DNA from: Rebecca billardiae RCC1528
Taxonomy: Eukaryota > Haptophyta
Assembly (NCBI GenBank): GCA_965240325.2
Contig: OZ251234.1
Location: forward strand, 1,860,001 to 1,924,000
Direction of reading: 5' to 3'
Length of the DNA: 64,000 nucleotides
Part shown: in pieces, positions 21,383 through 33,216 of the stretch
How the letters are laid out: every line of letters starts with the position of its first letter
Numbering within the stretch: position 1 is the first letter of the stretch
The notes under the pieces: generated by a model
The model's input: the letters and a program-made list of their open reading frames with translations, nothing else
Databases searched by the model: none
What the model was told of the DNA's origin: nothing
Position numbers and translations under genes: made by a program

Positions 21383-21922
21383 ATGCTGCGCCGCGCCACG
21401 GCGAGCCCGCCGCCATCGCCCGAGGACGTGGCGACGAGCACGCTCCGCGTCTTCGCCGCCTTCTTCTCCGCCCTCGAGCGCCACCTCTTCGACGAGGCGG
21501 GCGAGCTGCTCTCGCGACGCAGCGCCGCGAGCGCCGCGTGGCCAGAGGTGCTGCGCCCGCTCGGCCTGCTCACGAACGCCGAATCGATGTACCACTCGAT
21601 GACGTTCCTCGAGGTCTCCGGCGTCGCTTCGCGCACGCCGCTCCCCAACCTGCTCGCCAAGATCGCGCGAGATCTGGACGCCGCGCTCTCGAGCCTGCGC
21701 GAGCGCGAGCGCCGCACGGCGACCTCCGCGCTCGGCGGCGCCGTCGGCGCGCGGGCGGCGACGCTGCCGTCGCGCGGGGAGCACGTGGCCGTGATCGAGC
21801 AGACGCGCTTCCTCGTCCACTCGCGCCGGCTGATGGCCGCCGTGTACTCGACGCTGGCCAGCTCGAGGCTGCCGCCCGAAGGCGGCGCGGCCGGCGGTGC
21901 CGCCGCCGCCGGGCCGCTCGGA

Positions 21923-21958
<36 letters not shown>

Positions 21959-23405
21959 TTCGGTGGGGGCCTGGGCGGCGGCGTCTCGAGCGGCGGCGGC
22001 GGCACCGCCGCCGCTGGCTTCAGCTCCGGCGGCGCCTCCTCCATCGTGCAGCGCATTGTAGACGCGCAGAGGCAGCTGGCGCTCTCGGTGCGACACCCGC
22101 TGCTCCTGCGGCTGCGGGCGCAGGCGCTGACGGAGGCGTCGATCCTCGGGAACCTGCTCAAGACGAACCACCTGCTCGGCGCGTGCCGCATGCGCGAGGC
22201 GAGCCTCGCGCTGTGCGCCGTGCAGTCCGAGCTGAGCAACCTCGCGCGCGCGCTGCAGGGCGACCCGCATGCCCTCAGCGCCACGTCTGTGCTCGTCGAC
22301 TCGCCGCCGCCGCCGCCGCTGCCGCCGCCGCTGCAGGCCGGCGGCGCGGCGGCGTCGGCGGCGGGTGGCGGCGTCGGGTGGGACGCGGGCCGGAGTAGCG
22401 GCGAGACGGACGCGAGCGACGCGCCTCGCGCCACGAGCAGCACGCAGTCGCCGCGGCTGCCCTCCGCGCCCGTGCGCTCACCGCCGCTGCCGCCGCGCGC
22501 CGGCGCCGAGCCGGGCGTCGCGCCAATCCCCCAGCTACCATCCAGCTCGACCCTGCCCGAGCAGCGAAGCGGCGGCAGCGGCGGTGGCGGCTCGGCCGCG
22601 CTGCCGCCGGCGTCGGCGGCCGGCGGGCCCAGCCGCGCCGCCGGCGGGCAGGTCCGCCTCGCCATCGCCTCCGGCGCGCAGCGCGCCACGCCGGCGCACA
22701 GTGCACCATCCCACCCCGGCGCATCCGCAGGCGTGCCGCCGCCAACTGCGCTGAGCGCGCGCGGTCCGCTTCCGCACATCGTGCACTGGCTCGCGCTGTT
22801 CGCGAACTCGCTGCTCGCCAAGGCGGAGCTGTACTTCGAGGCGGTGTTCGAGAGCGTGGAGCACGCGCTCGCGCGCGAGGCCGCCACCGCTGCCGCCACC
22901 GCAGAGGCGACTCTGCACGCATCCGAGCTCACGGCCGGCGGCGCCGACGCGGCCGACTCGTCTGGGCCTGACGGCGCGCGGAGCGTCCCGGCCAGCTCGT
23001 CGGTCTCGGCACAGTCGTCGCCCGGGCGCGGCAGCGTGGGCGGGCCGGCGGGCGGCGCGAGCGGCGCGGCGTCCCCGCTCGTCCTTTCGCCGCGCGCGCA
23101 CTCCGTCCCAGGCGCGCCGCCGCCCGCGCTCCCCGCCGCGCGCTCGCCCCCGGCCGCGTGCTGCTGCCTCACGGCACTCGGCACGACCGCGGCCGAAGTT
23201 GCGTCGCTTGCGGCCAAGTGCGGCTCGGCGGCGCCGTCCGCGCGCGCGCTCGGGAGGCATGCGCACGAGGCGAGCGCGCTGCACGCGAGCACATACGGGG
23301 TGCACGCGCCTCTCACGCCGGGCGCGGGCGCGGCAGGCGCCGCCGGCGCGGGCGTGGCCGCGCGCGCCGTCAGCGGCGGCGGCGGTGGCGGCGGCAGCGG
23401 CAGCG

Positions 23406-23436
<31 letters not shown>

Positions 23437-24751
23437 CGGCGCGGCGGCAGGCTCGGCCGCATGCGCGGGCACGCCGAGCGCGGGGCCGAGCGTCGGCGGC
23501 GTGCTCGGTACCCCGCCGCCCATGCCCACGCCGACGAGCATGGCCGGCCCCCAGACTGACCTCCGCCAGATCGTGCGAGGGTTCGCCCTGCGGTCCGGAG
23601 CGTACGCAGTGTGTCTGGTGCTGCGTGCCTCCCGCCCGTTTGAAGCGGACGCGGCGCGCGCGGCGGCCGTGGCGCACGAGTACCGCGCGCACGCCGTGCC
23701 GACGGCCCGCGCGCCGACGAGTGCAGAGGTGGCGCTCGAGGCCGCGCCGCCCGCCGACGCCGTCTCCGCCGCGGCGGGTGTGACGGAGGAGGACTTGGCG
23801 GCGGCCGATGGCGCGGCGGTTCCGCGGCCACTGCTGCGCCCACGCGCAGCGCCGCGCGGCAGCAGCGGCGCCGGCGACGCCGCCGAGGACACCCGGACGC
23901 TGCTGCAGGGGCTGCACGGCTGGCCGATCGTGTACGCGCACCCGCGCGAGCGGCCGCTGTGGCCGTTCGTGCCGACGATCGTCTCGCTCCTCAGTGACCA
24001 CGCGGCGCAGCTCGACGCGATGGCGGAGCCTGTCTACCACACGGAGCCGGCGAGGCCGCCGCGCGGCGCCGGCCCGCCGAGCGCGGGCTCCGCCTCGTCT
24101 GCGGCGGCGGTGGCGCGCAGCCTGGTGCGCAGTGGGAGCTGCAGCTGCAACTCGACGCCGACGCAGCCGGCCGCGCGCCCTGCCGCCCTGCTCGGCACGA
24201 CGCCCACGGGCACAGCCGCGCAGGGCGCGGCAGGCGGCGGCTGGGCTGTCGGCGCCGCCGCCGCCGCGTGCGGCGCGGATGCTGAGGACAGCCGACACGG
24301 CACCGGTGGCCTCGGCGCGGCGGCCGGCGCGGCGGCCGGCGCGGCCAAGCCGGCCGCGGAGGCGGGGCAGAGTGTGGGCACCCACGTCGAGGGCCCGGCC
24401 GAGCGCGGGGGCGCCCATGCCGAGGCGAGCGGCGACACGGGCGCGGGCAGCGAGTGCGATGCGCAGCAGGCGGGCGCGGCACCGAGCGTCGGCTCGGACG
24501 CGGCGAGTGCCGACAGCCCGACCGCCCTGCACAGGCGGCACTCGCAGTCGGGCGCCGCCGCCGCGCCCGAGCACTTGATGCGCTGGCACCACACGTACTG
24601 GCTCTCGCGAGTCGAGCCGCAGCTCACCCTCGTCGTCATCTTCGCCGGCTCCTTGCCGCGGCGGCAGAGCGACCGGCTTACGACAGAGTTTGTCCGGCAG
24701 CTCACGTCCACGCTCCGCCACGTTGACATCTTCGAGCGGCTGCGGCCGTGA
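21383..24751 (+). CDS. KICSTOR subunit 2 (KICS2/C12orf66)-like protein
   Basis: The frame gives 1122 residues from 21383; an in-frame ATG at 21224 adds 53 residues but leaves little promoter. The resemblance to animal KICS2 (about 445 residues) is spread over the length: an N-terminal helical domain with NAESMYHSMTFLE (residues 66-78; human has a KVYHSLTYLG equivalent), a helix HWLALFANSLLAKAELYF (about 472-489) like the LKNMLLAKFSFYF region, RPLWPFVPTIVSLLSDHAAQ (about 857), and a C-terminus YWLSRVEPQLTLVVIFAGS...IFERLRP equivalent to YFLTRPEPHFTIVIIFES. The extra length is Gly-, Ala- and Pro-rich filler between conserved blocks, with one poly-Gly run at residues 180-195. KICSTOR anchors the GATOR1 complex to lysosomes in TORC1 nutrient signalling. 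Family assignment is by eye. No introns are visible. Confidence 0.72.
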
Positions 24752-25772
24752 GGCGGCGTCGTGACGAGGTTACTTACGCCGGCCGGGCTTACGCCGCGGC
24801 AGGCAGCCTCATAGTAGCGCGCTACTGAACGATATCGTCCTGGTCGCGTCAGCATCGTCGTCGTTCGAATGCATCCGTCGTCCGGTCGTCATCAGACATC
24901 ATCAGATGCCTGCAGCAGGCCCTCAGGCGGGCCTGAAGTGCTAGCCGCGTGCCGCGCGTCGCCGGCAGTTCCGAGAATCCGTAATAATAACGAACACTAA
25001 TAACAGTTACGCTACGCGGTTCTGCTTCAGAATCGGCGGCAGAGTAAAGATCACTAAAGAGTAGTAGTTCATTCAGGGTCGTATTAATTACGTCGTAGTA
25101 TTACATCGGTCTGTCTGCATCGGCATCACTAGGTAAGTAAAATATATGCACGTAATACGTATACGTACCGGCGGGGCGGTACTACCGTTACGTACCGTCC
25201 TGATTTTATTTTACATCATGGCTGGCCCATTAGATCGACCCCTCCGCAGACTAAATAAAGGCAAATGATTATCCGCCAGCGCCCGAAATCCGCGCTATAA
25301 TAAACACGCTCGCGCTATACCCGGGGCCACCGCCGCGCTCACGTGAGTGAGACACGTCGCCAGTGGCGGATCGGCGGCGGCTGACCGGGTCGGCGGCCCC
25401 CGGCCGCCGGCCGCGCGGGCGGGTGCCGGGTGCGCCGGCCGGCGCCGCGCAGCCACTACTCGGAGTACTGTACTACTGGCTGGCACCGGGCCCCGGCCCG
25501 CCGCGGTCACTGGCAGGCAGCCCCGCGCGGACTGGCTCCCCGGCCCCGGGCCCGCGGGGCCGGGCCGCCCGGCGCGGGCCGGCGCGGGGCCGCGGGAGGC
25601 CAGTCGTCCGAGGGGCTGTCAGGCGGCGGCTTTAGCAGCACGGTAGGGGGTCCGGAGTAGAGTTCTATCATCGTCGTCAGTTCAAGTTGTCACCGAGTGG
25701 CGAGTCGCCCGGAGTGGCGGAGTCGTAACGCCCACGCGCTGACGCTCAGGCTCAGCGCCAGCGGCCGGATGC
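24752..25772. other. Intergenic; AT-rich part then an extremely GC-rich part
   Basis: 24752-25310 is the 3' flank of the KICS2-like gene and is AT-rich with many short palindromic words (TACGTA, GTACC). 25320-25640 is very GC-rich with CCCGGCCCGC-like runs. No coding region was recognised. Confidence 0.5.
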
Positions 25773-26762
25773 TCATGCAGTCGTCATGCTGTTGTTGCCG
25801 AAAGGCCTGAAACCAAGAAGGTGAAAATTGAAAGGTTTCTTCTTGGCGATACGTGCGTGTTGAACCCCCTCTCTCCATTGGTCTGCTTGACGCCGTCGCG
25901 TCCCTGCCTCAAATTCGTCTGTGTAGCGGTTGTTCTTCCCGTAACCAAACATCAGGAGCACGCGGTCCTGCGCGACCGGCGCACCGCTCACCATCCCACG
26001 GTGCGAGATGCGTTGCTCAAAGACCACAATGTCCCCTACAGCTGGATGCAGGGTGGTCACGTTTTGCTCCCAGCGCGGAGGCAGCACCTCTGGCTCCGTG
26101 TGTGTGGCTGGCAACAAGGTGAGCGCATTGTCGTCGGCAGAGTGGTCTTGGAGGTAGATGCAAACCTTGATGATGAAGTGACCACCATCCCCGAGGGCAT
26201 CCTCGAATAGCGGGAGCTTTTGGTACCTGGCGTACTGCTTTTTGAGCGTATCCTTGTGCCAAACAAACACTGAATTCACGGTCAGCCCGTTATGCGCGCA
26301 GAAGCGATAAGCTTCGCGGGAGCCGAATACGCGATCCAGGAGGGCAAGCATTCGTGGATCATCGTGCAGATGGTGCAGCCGGGCAAGCCCTTTTTGGGCA
26401 AGGAAATCCGTTACCGCCAGACCCGGCGTGCCCGGCTTACCGGGTATGATCAACACCGACTGCTCGTGTATGGCCTTGTACACGGCGAGGCGCATGCTCT
26501 CGATTTCCTCGGGAGTGTAGAAGTTGCGGACGATGAAGTAGCCACGGCCATCCATTTCGCGCTTGATGTCTGCAGCGGCAGGGAGGGGCCCTTGCAAAAC
26601 ACCAAGGTCTCCTGCAGCCACCATGCAGGCGAACATGCCGGACGCGATCGCCACAGGAATAAGGAGGAAAGGCTTCCACGGCATCTTCACCTTGCTGTCG
26701 CAGGCGCCACCCTGGGCTTGTCGACCACCCAGGCCTCCGCCGCCGGGTCCTACCTCCTCCAA
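25773..26762 (-). CDS. PhyH-family 2-oxoglutarate/Fe(II) dioxygenase with N-terminal membrane anchor
   Basis: The protein is 329 residues. A single hydrophobic segment (KPFLLIPVAIASGMFACMVA, residues 30-49) near the N-terminus predicts a type II anchor in the secretory pathway. Residues 65-290 form a phytanoyl-CoA dioxygenase-like fold: FIVRNFYTPEEIESMR early, the iron-binding H-x-D in FVWHKDTL (about residue 169), the distal His in ISHRGM (about 253), and the 2-oxoglutarate Arg in QDRVLLMFGYG (about 264). All three metal ligands are present, so activity is plausible. Family members hydroxylate lipids, small molecules or glycans; the substrate here is unknown. The gene has no intron and its base composition is less GC-rich than the 11-25 kb genes. 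It opens the run of secretory-pathway enzymes that continues to 51.8 kb. Confidence 0.82.
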   Translation of the reverse strand: MEEVGPGGGGLGGRQAQGGACDSKVKMPWKPFLLIPVAIASGMFACMVAAGDLGVLQGPLPAAADIKREMDGRGYFIVRNFYTPEEIESMRLAVYKAIHEQSVLIIPGKPGTPGLAVTDFLAQKGLARLHHLHDDPRMLALLDRVFGSREAYRFCAHNGLTVNSVFVWHKDTLKKQYARYQKLPLFEDALGDGGHFIIKVCIYLQDHSADDNALTLLPATHTEPEVLPPRWEQNVTTLHPAVGDIVVFEQRISHRGMVSGAPVAQDRVLLMFGYGKNNRYTDEFEAGTRRRQADQWREGVQHARIAKKKPFNFHLLGFRPFGNNSMTTA

Positions 26763-27402
26763 CTTGCTGAGATCTCGTCAAGCCCTTCGCTGTCCGAGGC
26801 GTTTTGGAGCGGCACCGCGCGCGCCCGCCGCGCGGCCCCAAGCCTGCACAATCACAACGGCTCTGTCCCCCCAGCCCGGTCCGGGTTTTCCTCCCCGTCC
26901 GGACTGTTTTAATGGCCGCCAGCGCGCGCCCACGTCGCGGGGTGTCTCGGCCGCGTTGGGCGCGACCGGCCTGGGGTTGGCTTCGACGCCACCAGCGGTA
27001 TGCCACACTGACTCGGCCATTGGGGCTCACGAGGGCGCCTCGGAGTTCAGAGGGTGTGGTGGTCAGACGGGCGTCCCGGTCGTGCGTTCGGGCGGCAAGC
27101 AGGCCGGCTGCCTAGCAGCCCACAAACGCGGTGCGCCGCGCGAGCCAAGGCCCTGGCGGGCATCACACGAACGGTACCTGGCCGTATGGGTCGCCTAGAG
27201 GCCATACTCGGCGGCGCGCGTGGGGGCGCGCTTCGGGGTGCGGAGTCGCAAAGGGGAATCGTAGAGGGGCATGGTGCGCGTGCGGGTGAGCTGGGGAGCG
27301 AGTGAGCACGGCGCGAGGCGCTGCCGGGCGCAGCCCATACGCGGCATGCGGCCCAGCTCACCTCTGGCGGTCGGCACGCGCCCGCCTGCCCGCTGTGCGC
27401 AG
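26763..27402. other. Intergenic, no gene seen
   Basis: This is the upstream region of the PhyH gene. Plus-strand frames around 26804-27115 and 27271-27400 have no recognisable content except the EB1-like piece that follows. Confidence 0.45.
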
Positions 27403-27462
27403 GAGCGCGACTTCTACTTCGGCAAATTGCGGGATATCGAGATCCTGTGCCAGGCGCACGAG
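27403..27462 (+). pseudogene. EB1 (microtubule end-binding protein) C-terminal fragment
   Basis: Directly after a splice-acceptor-like CTGTGCGCAG, the frame reads ERDFYFGKLRDIEILCQ, the hallmark of the EB1 homology domain that binds +TIP partners. The similarity stops after about 17-20 residues; the frame then runs into the repeat at 27499 and terminates. The CH domain and the rest of EB1 are not in the surrounding kilobases. It reads as a captured exon piece or decayed copy rather than a working gene. An exon of a gene with very distant partners is less likely because no splice donor of the local GTRCGY type follows. Confidence 0.6.
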
Positions 27463-27498
27463 CGGACCAGTCCGAGACGGACGACCGGTCGGTGTACT

Positions 27499-27780
<282 letters not shown>

Positions 27781-29984
27781 ATACTATTAACGTCCGTGCA
27801 TGTCGGACCGGACTCGCTAAATCGCGGCGACACTGACACTGTCACACTGTAAGCTGTCTGTAGGCATAGGACGATAGGTTCGGACCGTTGGCCGACCAGA
27901 GCGCCAGCGCGCCTGACTCTTAGGCGGAGTCACTCTGAACTGACTGAAGCCTCTGAGTCTCGGTCTCTGAGTTCAGCGCATGCGATCATCGGCGTTGCTA
28001 TATCGTCGACGTCGTACAGTTACATGTGCACAAGTCAACCGCTGCTAAGGGCACACTGCCACACTGCGTCTCCCCCGTGCCGCCACTGCTGACAGCGATC
28101 GGGACAGGTTGCACGGAAAAATGACCGCCCGCGACTGACAGATGTTACATTCCCAGTGGACGCGACCTGTCCACCCGTCTTTCGGTACATGGCGCCGTCG
28201 CCGTGCGCCCGGAAGCGGCGCGCGCTCTCGCGCGCTGCACGATGCCCGCTGTTGCGGGTGCAGCGCGCCACTCCGCGCCTCGATCGGCCTCTTCCTGCTT
28301 GAGTAGCATGTACCGAAAGTCAACCACCCTTGAGCTCCAATCGCGACATCGCGCAGCCGCGCGGCACGTTCACGCGGCATCTGAGTCACAGAGGGCAGCA
28401 GAGCAGGCCGTCTCAGCCTGGAAGAGTCCCAGGCCCGGTGTGAAGAGCGGTAGCAATGCAAGGTGGATACGTGCCGTGCACGTCGCAGTCTGGCCGCACA
28501 CGACGTTCGCAGCCTACGACTCGCGCGTGCGTGCTTGCGCTCGGCCACGTCCATTCATCAGCCGTGCGTGTATTGGATGGAGCGCGCGCGCGACTGGTCT
28601 TGCACATCACGTTGCGCAGCAACAGTCGCTGGAAGAGACACGCGACACTCATAGTATGCGACAACCTTGCAATGTTCATCCAGCGCGTGTTGGTGAGGGT
28701 CGAAAAGCTGGCGGCGGCTACCTCTCAACCGCTCGGTTGCACTTGATGGTGCATGCGCGCCGGCCGGAGCGCTGAAGTGTCAGAGTCGTGGCATGCTCGA
28801 GGCTCTTGGATGAGGAGACGGCCGCTACGCAATTCATCTATGTCGTCAGCATGAAGAACGGCATCCACGCACGACGCCTCGCGAACGCACACCTGCTTCC
28901 GCGCCGTGACACGCATCGACAAGAACCGCTCAGCGGGCTGACGAGGCACCACGCCTCACTCACGCCCAAGAACAGCAGGGCGAGTGCTAAGAAGCGGGCG
29001 AAGGAAGCTGTCACTCGCTGCGGCAAGGACGCTCTTACTGTACGAATGGTCAGTGAGCCCTACATAGCCTTCTTTGTCTCGCGTGAGCGCAGCATCAAGG
29101 GTGAGGCGTGAGGTGTTGCGCAGACGGTCGCACAGGCTCACGTAAACAGCTCGATGGTGATGATCAAAGCTTCTAGTATCGAGTGTTCAGATGCAGAGCG
29201 CGTGCGCACACCGAGCAGGAGCTGACGACCTACATGGTATCTATGCCACGCGTGGTCTCCCCGCCGGCCCACAAGTCGCTGACGACTTACTGTCGAACTC
29301 GAATGCTCGCGCGCGGCATTGCGGGCGAAGGCTCCACTCGTCGACGAGCTCGGTCCGATCATGACGGTTTGCCATTGGTGACGGGCGTTGGGCTCGAGGC
29401 GGATGGCGCGGGCAGTGTGAAGCAGATAGAGCCGGGCGTGTGCGCTCGCTCCGAGACGCGTCGAAGGGAGGACTGTCTCCAGCTGCCTGATGATCCTGGA
29501 CGAGAGGGTGATGCTGCTGTGGCTTTGCCGTCTCACGCAACGCGTGATGGGATGATGACAGTCACTGCCGACGGCGAGGGGGTCCCTGCTGTGCTAGCTC
29601 AAGGGATGTAGCGCACGCTGACAAGTCCTGACGACACGCGCATTCAGCTAGTCATCATGCGGGGCTGCATCGACACGCGAGGCGCGCGCCACCCACGAGC
29701 GGCGAGTGGGCGGGCGCCATCCTGCAGAGGCGCCGTCTCTGAGAAATGTAACACCAAGGACAGTTTCCTGTGCAACCTGTCTCGGGCGCGCGCGCGCGCG
29801 CCGCAACCTGTGGGATAGGTACCGGGCCCAGTGGGTGGGCATCCGGACCGGCTGCGCGGCGCGCAGCTGGACGAGGTCGAGCTCAGTGTGCGCCGCGCCG
29901 AGCCTTGCCAGCGCCTGGCTGGTCGCCAGCGCCGAAGTCGTTCCTTTGTTCTCGATCGTGGGTTTCCAGTATATATATATTAAT
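27781..29984. other. No supported gene
   Basis: 2.2 kb of mid-GC DNA. Frames such as 28203-28775 (+) and 28045-28554 (-) overlap on opposite strands and show no domain, signal peptide or low-complexity pattern. Nothing repeated elsewhere was noticed. Confidence 0.45.
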
Positions 29985-30047
29985 AAGCTTATCTCAGCCC
30001 CCGGGGCTGATTTAAGCGCTTAAATCAGCCAGGGCTGAGATAAGCTT
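29985..30047. repeat. 63-bp imperfect palindrome
   Basis: AAGCTTATCTCAGCCC... reads into its own reverse complement around a centre TTTAAGCGCTTAAA; arms differ by a 3-base indel and a substitution. A shorter third copy of the GCAGCCCTGGCTGATTTA word follows at 30054-30071. Possibly a tiny foldback or a recombination scar. Confidence 0.8.
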
Positions 30048-31069
30048 AAATCCGCAGCCCTGGCTGATTTAGCGCTGCCGCCGGACGGCGCAGGCAAGAG
30101 CTCGCACTGGATGCCCGCGCGCTGCTGCCCGCACCACCGCCCGCGCCGCTAGGCGCGGTCACTCCGTGGTGCTGCCCTTGACACCGATTTAATAACCGAT
30201 TTTGCCTTTGGCTGTTTGGCGGGCGGGGCGAATCAGAGAGGGGCGGCCCGTCCGGCCGTCCGGGGCCTGCCCGGCGTCAGACTTGTCATTGATGTGCGGA
30301 CCATGGGCATGATGATGGGCTCAATGATGCGGCTCACGCCAGTGCCGGTCATGAGTCAGTAGTCACAGACACAGACCGAGTAGTGTTGGCGGTGCGGGCC
30401 GCCACCGTCTCACTGCTCGTTGGCTCATCACTGTTAACTCACTTATTCTCTCGTCAGGACGGCTACTAAGAGTAACTAAGACTACATAAAGGGCCGAGCC
30501 ACTATAAGTGTCAGGTTACCCAGATCGCGCGGAGTTAAAAACCCATCGTTTTGGTCAAAACTGGGCGCAAAGTCTGGTCTTTCTGCCGGCGGATCGCGTG
30601 ATGGCAGAGGAGCACTGCAGCTGCGCCTTCTCCCCCGGGCGACCCGGCGCCAGCGGCGCGGCGCGCGCGCGGCTGCGACTCGGCGCTCGCGCTCGACCCG
30701 TACGACAGCCGCACCGGACTCGCTGCGCCCCTTGGCTCGCTTGCCCACAGAGCGCCGCGCGGACCTGGCATGCGTGTCGCGGCCCCCGCCAGAGGTGCCC
30801 ATCTCAAATTTGTGCGACGTTCAGGGCTGCGAGGTCGGCACCGTCGACGAGTAGGATGGGTTCTTGACCTCCGCACGTCCCACGCGGAAGTCAAGAGCGC
30901 GTCGGAGCGGCCGGGGACCGCGACCTCGTCGCTGTGAACGTCGCACAAATTCGCGCACGTGGGCGTGGGCACGTCGTCGCACGATGGCGGCTGCCTGACA
31001 GTTATAGTGGCTTAACCCCTTATATTATCAGTACTCTAACTTGGAGTCACCGTGTCCGAGTCACTGTAA

Positions 31070-31071
<2 letters not shown>
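30048..31071. other. No supported gene; short inverted repeat inside
   Basis: A 17-bp inverted repeat, AATTTGTGCGACGTTCA at 30807-30823 and its complement at 30935-30951, encloses 111 bp. Open frames on both strands lack recognisable features. Confidence 0.5.
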
Positions 31072-31146
<75 letters not shown>

Positions 31147-31172
31147 CGACGTGGTATGCAACGGGCAGGCGT
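31072..31172. repeat. (TA)n with the shared 30-bp spacer
   Basis: About 35 TA units end at 31142 and are followed by the same 30-bp sequence (begins TTAACGACGTGGTATGCAAC) seen at 10847-10876. A further short TA run is at 31196-31212. Confidence 0.9.
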
Positions 31173-31293
31173 CAGAGTCAGCAAGCTGTAGCGGCATATA
31201 TATATATATATAAGATTGGCGTCGAGTCGGGTCATCGGTCATCGTCGGAGTGTGGCCGGTTGATGAGCGTCGCCAGTCGCGCAGTGCCCCGAG

Positions 31294-33060
31294 TCAGGCA
31301 CAGATTGTGGCGAGCGTGAGCTGTGTGAACACTTTGCTCAGCCAGCCGTGCTCACGAGCAGGCTCTGCACCTGGGTGCCTGGAGCACCAATCGAGCTCGT
31401 GCGTGTGCACATCCATCGAGCGCGACCCCTTGGGTACTCGAGTTGTGGGCCACCAGCCCCAGCGGGCGGCCGTCCTCACCCACCTGTGCATTGGGATAAC
31501 CTCCATGCCGGCATCCAAGAAAGCGTCAGATGCCACGGCGTTGAGCCGTTGAAAGAAGGGCGCGAGGTTGCCCGGGTACTGGCAGTCGCAGCCGGGCAGG
31601 TCCGGTGGCGCTATAGACGTCCGCCATAGCACGCGCGGTACACGCCTGCCTTTGGAGCGCAGCGAGTTGCGCACCCTTTCTATGTGCGCCGCCAGCGACC
31701 TCACGTTGTCCTTGTAATCGCCAAGCGCTCGCCGCCTCCCAAGCTTGACCATGGACATGTCGTGCCGGCTTGACTCCAAGATCACCACATCGCTGTTCAC
31801 GAGCGCAGCATCGAGCTCACGCCGGTGTGCCTGCATGATGGTGCGGAGGCCGATGAAGAGCGGGCGCATGAAGTTCGGGGCTGTGAAGAGCGTATAAGGA
31901 GGCGGCGAGCTGATGTTGGTGGCCGCGGGCAAGCTGATGCTCGCATTGAGGACGGGGTAAACGGCGTCAGCAGATTCATGCGGCGTGTTGTACACCCTGC
32001 CGTCGATGAAGCGGCATCCGGTCATGTTGCCGCGAGCGTTCTCCACGTGCACGAAGTCGTGGTCATGCCAGAGCCCCCAGAAGCGCGCCATGTCCAAGGT
32101 CGTGGCACGTGTGACGCTGTCGCCAATCAGCGTGATGAGCTTCCCCGCAAGGCAGGCAGGTGGCTCCGACGCGTAGGGGAGGACAGGGCACTCTGGCCGC
32201 CCGGCTTCGCCCACGCAATGCTCAAAGCTCGGGCCGTAATCGAAGCCCATCGCTTCCATCGCGCGCGCTGACGGTTCGTACGGGCGGCCGCGAGCGCACG
32301 GCCACAGCCACGGCTCAAAGAGCCTTGATGAGCTCTCCTTATCCCTGCGGGTGAGGGGGCGCGGCTTGGAGCACTCACCTGCAGTCGATGGGTGGTGCAC
32401 TGGATCAACCCGGTCGTCAAGGTGCAGTGCAATGGGCGTGCCGGCTGCGGGTTGCGCTCGCCGACTGCATCGGTAGATGGTCTGCGTCAGCGTCTTGGCA
32501 TCGAGCGTGTCCCATGCGCTGAAGTTGTGCGCGTGCTTGGGACACCACCACTGGCTCGCCGGGATGGTGCGGCGATTCAGAGACTGGGTGAGGTACACGC
32601 TCACGCGGAAGCGCGGTGGATCCATCGACTCGGCCGCGCGCCGTCGCTGTTCAAAGCGGAGGTCCGTGCAAGGCAGTTCAATCAGATACTCGCCATCGCA
32701 CTGATCGCTGACCTCGAGCGCCCATTGCAAGACCGGGACGTGATGCGCGTCCCCGGCAGCGATCGGGTCAGGATCGCCCCCGCGGTCGTCGATCCACGCG
32801 GTGAACACGTCGCCACCCGCGCCGACGGCCGAGCCGTCAAGTGCGCGTGCATGCAAGAGGAGCTGCGATGCTCGCGCGTTGCCTGGCTCGCACGCACGCT
32901 TCGGTACGACGAGCGTACTCTCCTTGTGGGAGGTCCGGCACGCAGGGCAGCCAAGCGACGAGGTTGAAGTCGGGCGCTCGGAAGTGTTGCCCCCTGGCTG
33001 GTCAGAAACGCCGCCTTGAGCAGCTGCCAGCGAGAGAAATAATGCGACAACGCACGCCAT
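31294..33060 (-). CDS. Secreted SGNH/PC-esterase-like (TBL-like) protein
   Basis: The protein is 588 residues and starts with a clear signal peptide (MACVVALFLSLAAAQGG). The N-terminal half contains Cys pairs (CPACRTSH; SQWWCPKHAH) and is unfamiliar. The C-terminal half has the SGNH nucleophile block KLITLIGDSVTRATTLDMARF (Ser about residue 315), a middle strand VNSDVVILESSRHDMSM, and a late D-x-H in SMDVHTHELDW (about 548-551), the arrangement of plant TBL and animal/fungal PC-esterase proteins that add or remove O-acetyl groups on polysaccharides or glycans. All three catalytic positions appear present. It is intronless. A foldback element begins 157 bp upstream of the ATG. The neighbouring sialyltransferase is divergent, and O-acetylation of sialylated glycans would be a natural pairing, but this is inference. 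Confidence 0.72.
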   Translation of the reverse strand: MACVVALFLSLAAAQGGVSDQPGGNTSERPTSTSSLGCPACRTSHKESTLVVPKRACEPGNARASQLLLHARALDGSAVGAGGDVFTAWIDDRGGDPDPIAAGDAHHVPVLQWALEVSDQCDGEYLIELPCTDLRFEQRRRAAESMDPPRFRVSVYLTQSLNRRTIPASQWWCPKHAHNFSAWDTLDAKTLTQTIYRCSRRAQPAAGTPIALHLDDRVDPVHHPSTAGECSKPRPLTRRDKESSSRLFEPWLWPCARGRPYEPSARAMEAMGFDYGPSFEHCVGEAGRPECPVLPYASEPPACLAGKLITLIGDSVTRATTLDMARFWGLWHDHDFVHVENARGNMTGCRFIDGRVYNTPHESADAVYPVLNASISLPAATNISSPPPYTLFTAPNFMRPLFIGLRTIMQAHRRELDAALVNSDVVILESSRHDMSMVKLGRRRALGDYKDNVRSLAAHIERVRNSLRSKGRRVPRVLWRTSIAPPDLPGCDCQYPGNLAPFFQRLNAVASDAFLDAGMEVIPMHRWVRTAARWGWWPTTRVPKGSRSMDVHTHELDWCSRHPGAEPAREHGWLSKVFTQLTLATICA

Positions 33061-33216
33061 GCTGTACCGCGCCGCCGTCGTGGTCCGCCACCCGAGCGGG
33101 AGAGGCGAGAAGCCGCCTGCCGCTCAGCCAACTGATGGGCCGTTTTATTCAGGCTGATTATTCTGGAAACCCACGAGAACAAAGGCACGACTTCACGCTG
33201 GGGACCAGCCCGTCGC

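Noticed and set aside
20782-23892. 1036-codon minus-strand frame opposite the KICS2-like gene
   Set aside because: Antisense of conserved blocks; Pro/Arg/Ala-rich with no domain. It exists because of extreme third-position GC on the true strand.
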